Of a DNA stretch of 64,000 nucleotides, positions 62,212 through 64,000 are shown in pieces. Numbering within the stretch: the stretch's first letter is position 1; each line of letters opens with the position of its first letter. The position numbers and the translations under genes were made by a program. Origin of the DNA: Streptomyces iranensis (GTDB lineage: Bacteria > Actinomycetota > Actinomycetes > Streptomycetales > Streptomycetaceae); the NCBI RefSeq assembly GCF_017874715.1, contig NZ_JAGGLR010000001.1, positions 372,001 through 436,000 on the forward strand, given 5' to 3'. The notes beneath the pieces were generated by a model, which was not told the DNA's origin, searched no databases, and was given only the letters and a program-made list of their open reading frames with translations.

Positions 62212-63102
62212 TCAGAGGAAGTGGCCGCTGGCCAGGTAGGGCGCCGGAGGCGGCATGGCACGGAGGGCCAGATAGCCCTCCTGGCCGATGTCGAGACGGG
62301 CGGCCAGGCCGACGTCGACCGCCCATTCGTTGGCCGGGGTGATGCAGTTGACGAGGGTGTCGCCGCTGGAGGTGGCCAGGGCCTCCCACAGCAGATCCTG
62401 GGCGGTGGCCGGCTGGGCGGCGGCGAGGAGGGCGGCGCGGCCCTGGTCGTCGATGTAGACATAGCCCGGCCTGCCGTAGGCGCGGGAGACGACGAGCCGC
62501 AGGGTGCCCCGCATATAGGTGTGGTCGGGGCCGTGGCCGGCGCCGCGCAGGCGCCGGTCGAGGTGGTTCATCCAGTCGATGTCGTCGTCCCGTCCCTCAC
62601 GGACGCCGGTGATGGCGGGGAGGGTGGCGCGGTCGACGGTGCCGACCATGCGCATCTGGGGATGGAGCGAGAACCCGGCGAGGCGATAGCGCCGGGTCGC
62701 CCCGGGGTGGACGGTGGAGGAGAACATTCCCTGGCGGCCGTCGGCATGGGCCAGGGCGGCGTCCATGAGGCGTCGGCCGATGCCCTTGGCCTGGCGGCCG
62801 GGGAGCACACCGTAGGTGGCGAGGAACCAGAACGGGCCGCGGTTCTGGGAGATGGCGAAGCCGATGACACCGTCGTCGCCTTCGGATTCGTCCACGGCGA
62901 CCCAACAGCCGCCGGGATCCTCGATGAGGAAGTGGCGCATCCGGTCGATCCACTGCCGGGAGGCGGCGGCCGGGCGGGGCCGGGGCTCGGGTTCGCCGAC
63001 TCTCCTGCTGCGGCAGTCGGCCTCGAGGAAGGTGGTGGCCGAGGCGCGTTCGGCGGAGGGGAGGTCGTCGGAGCACAGCGGTCTGACCCGGACGGAGTCC
63101 AT
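62212..63102 (-). CDS. GNAT-family acetyltransferase (296 aa)
   Basis: A 296-residue protein. The N-terminal GNAT domain has VGFAIS-like strand 4 and the acetyl-CoA loop GVLPGRQAKGIGRRLMDAALA (~residues 98-118). The C-terminal half (~165-296) is a second, degenerate GNAT-like or partner domain. The substrate is unknown. ATG 63102 is used; the stop of the upstream LysE gene region lies 7 nt away on the same strand, so cotranscription is likely. Confidence 0.82.
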   Translation of the reverse strand: MDSVRVRPLCSDDLPSAERASATTFLEADCRSRRVGEPEPRPRPAAASRQWIDRMRHFLIEDPGGCWVAVDESEGDDGVIGFAISQNRGPFWFLATYGVLPGRQAKGIGRRLMDAALAHADGRQGMFSSTVHPGATRRYRLAGFSLHPQMRMVGTVDRATLPAITGVREGRDDDIDWMNHLDRRLRGAGHGPDHTYMRGTLRLVVSRAYGRPGYVYIDDQGRAALLAAAQPATAQDLLWEALATSSGDTLVNCITPANEWAVDVGLAARLDIGQEGYLALRAMPPPAPYLASGHFL

Positions 63103-63108
63103 ACGGGA

Positions 63109-63747
63109 CTAGTCCGCACGGCCGGTCGCGGCGACGGTGACGCCGAGGCCGATCATGGAGAGTCCGCCGACGCCGCCGACCATGGCGAGGCGCCGCGGGG
63201 AGCGGGCGAACCAGGTGCGGGCGGTGGCCGCGGCCAGGCCCCAGACGCTGTCGGAGATCACCGCGATGGCGTTGAAGACCAGCCCGAGCAGCAGCATCTG
63301 CGGCACGACATGTCCCTGCTCGCGGTCGACGAACTGGGGCAGTACGGCGGCGAAGAACACGATCGTCTTGGGGTTGGCCACACCGACCGCGAACCCCTCC
63401 CACAGCGTCCGCAGGCCCCCGTGGGCGGGGCCGTCGCCGGTGAAGGCGGCCTGCAGCGAGCGGCGCCGCCGTACCGCCTTGACTCCCAGGTACACCAGAT
63501 ACGCGGCGCCCACCAGCTTCAGCGCGGTGAAGACCAGGACCGAGCGCTCCACCACGGATCCGACGCCCAGCGCCACGGCGACGACCAGTGCATACGCCCC
63601 GAGCGTATTGCCGACGACCGTGGTCAGCGCGGCGCGGCGGCCCTGGGCCAGTGCCCGGCCGACCACGAAGAGCACGCTCGGACCGGGGATCACGATCAGC
63701 AGGAAGGACATGGCCGCGAAGGCGAACAGTCGGTCGATGGACACCAT
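63109..63747 (-). CDS. LysE/RhtB-family amino-acid exporter
   Basis: A 212-residue six-helix transporter. It has the family start FAAMSFLLIVIPGPSVLFVVGRALAQGRRAAL with the PGP motif, GVANPKTIVFFAAVLPQFV in the middle, and hydrophobic C-terminal helices. It exports an amino acid or related compound; the substrate is not clear. ATG 63747 is preferred; ATG 63756 is in frame. The downstream GNAT gene may act with it. Confidence 0.88.
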   Translation of the reverse strand: MVSIDRLFAFAAMSFLLIVIPGPSVLFVVGRALAQGRRAALTTVVGNTLGAYALVVAVALGVGSVVERSVLVFTALKLVGAAYLVYLGVKAVRRRRSLQAAFTGDGPAHGGLRTLWEGFAVGVANPKTIVFFAAVLPQFVDREQGHVVPQMLLLGLVFNAIAVISDSVWGLAAATARTWFARSPRRLAMVGGVGGLSMIGLGVTVAATGRAD

Positions 63748-63920
63748 GAAGCGCATCGAAGCACGCGAACGGCGCGCGGCTCCAGCGCTTTTCCCGGTCG
63801 CGTGACGCACCGGAGGCGCTCCACGTTCGGTGGACCTCGCCGTAAACCCCGGGCGCCCGGGTCCCGGTCTGCGGCAGTCTGATGCATACCGAATGGAAAA
63901 CACACTCTCAGGGGGGATTT

Positions 63921-64000
63921 GTGACGTCTCGAACCACGGAACAGGCGGAACAGCCACCGGAACCGGCGGCCGAGCGGCCCGGCGAGGAGTTACGGTTCCG
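63921..64000 (+). CDS. start of a gene with a TTA codon (continues past the window)
   Basis: GTG 63921 follows GGGGGG at good spacing and opens a frame encoding MTSRTTEQAEQPPEPAAE, then RPGEELRF. Only 26 codons are visible, and the product cannot be named. Codon 24 is TTA (63990-63992), rare in Streptomyces and normally read only by the developmentally controlled bldA tRNA. It is divergent from the LysE gene. Confidence 0.6.
   Translation, partial: MTSRTTEQAEQPPEPAAERPGEELRF

Noticed and set aside
1..64000. tRNA, rRNA, transposase, integrase and phage genes
   Set aside because: No such sequence was recognised by eye on either strand. A tRNAscan or Rfam search could still find short RNAs.

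Overview
The window is a high-GC actinobacterial chromosome segment and almost certainly comes from a Streptomyces. Evidence: strong GC3 bias, many GTG starts, 4-nt stop/start overlaps, an actinobacterial bc1-aa3 respiratory supercomplex, a PspA/PspAA pair, and a glnA preceded by a GlnR box. From memory, the gene order from the NYN-domain protein to glnA follows the conserved core of Streptomyces chromosomes (about SCO2137-SCO2198 of S. coelicolor). The last 6.5 kb, after glnA, looks accessory.

Layout. 0-2.2 kb: NYN-domain RNA-binding protein (partial), zinc-ribbon protein, rhomboid protease, stand-alone Lrp/AsnC ligand-binding domain. 2.9-4.6 kb: a SufS-like class-V aminotransferase behind a SAM-IV-type riboswitch with an intrinsic terminator. 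4.8-15.4 kb: trpD, then ctaE-qcrCAB and ctaCDF, which encode the cytochrome bc1-aa3 supercomplex, with an L,D-transpeptidase lipoprotein and a degenerate receiver-domain protein between the two clusters. 15.9-22.3 kb: cysteine desulfurase-TusA fusion, adenosine kinase, a membrane-anchored protein, ErpA-type Fe-S carrier and quinolinate synthase NadA. NadA needs a 4Fe-4S cluster, so sulfur mobilisation, Fe-S delivery and NAD synthesis lie together. 22.5-27.7 kb: two-component system, PspAA/PspA envelope-stress pair, DUF3043 membrane protein, methyltransferase. 27.8-32.5 kb: late cobalamin genes cobU (fused to a metallo-beta-lactamase-like domain), cobT and cobS. 32.7-41.4 kb: leucyl aminopeptidase, then lpdA-sucB-gntR-aceE (2-oxoacid dehydrogenases and their likely regulator). 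41.6-51.8 kb: WYL regulator, SDR, DUF4240, two acetyltransferase/epimerase-type genes, FAD oxidoreductase, an MFS/ArsR divergent pair and a large HTH regulator. 52.0-57.4 kb: lipB and lipA, which make the lipoyl cofactor used by SucB, two small conserved proteins, an RDD protein and glnA. 57.5-64.0 kb: two recently duplicated Ig-like repeat genes flanking a glycine-rich membrane protein, then a GNAT protein, a LysE exporter and the start of a gene with a TTA codon.

The most unusual signals are non-coding: the SAM-IV attenuator; a 34-bp perfect inverted repeat enclosing a second inverted repeat and an octamer tandem array (29.1-29.6 kb); a ~150-bp unit in tandem at 30.9-31.4 kb and again at 2.3-2.8 kb; a perfect palindrome with 35-bp arms at 41.5 kb; several dispersed GC-rich elements at gene ends; and a 49-bp block conserved upstream of both Ig-like genes. 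No rRNA, tRNA, CRISPR, transposase or phage gene was seen.
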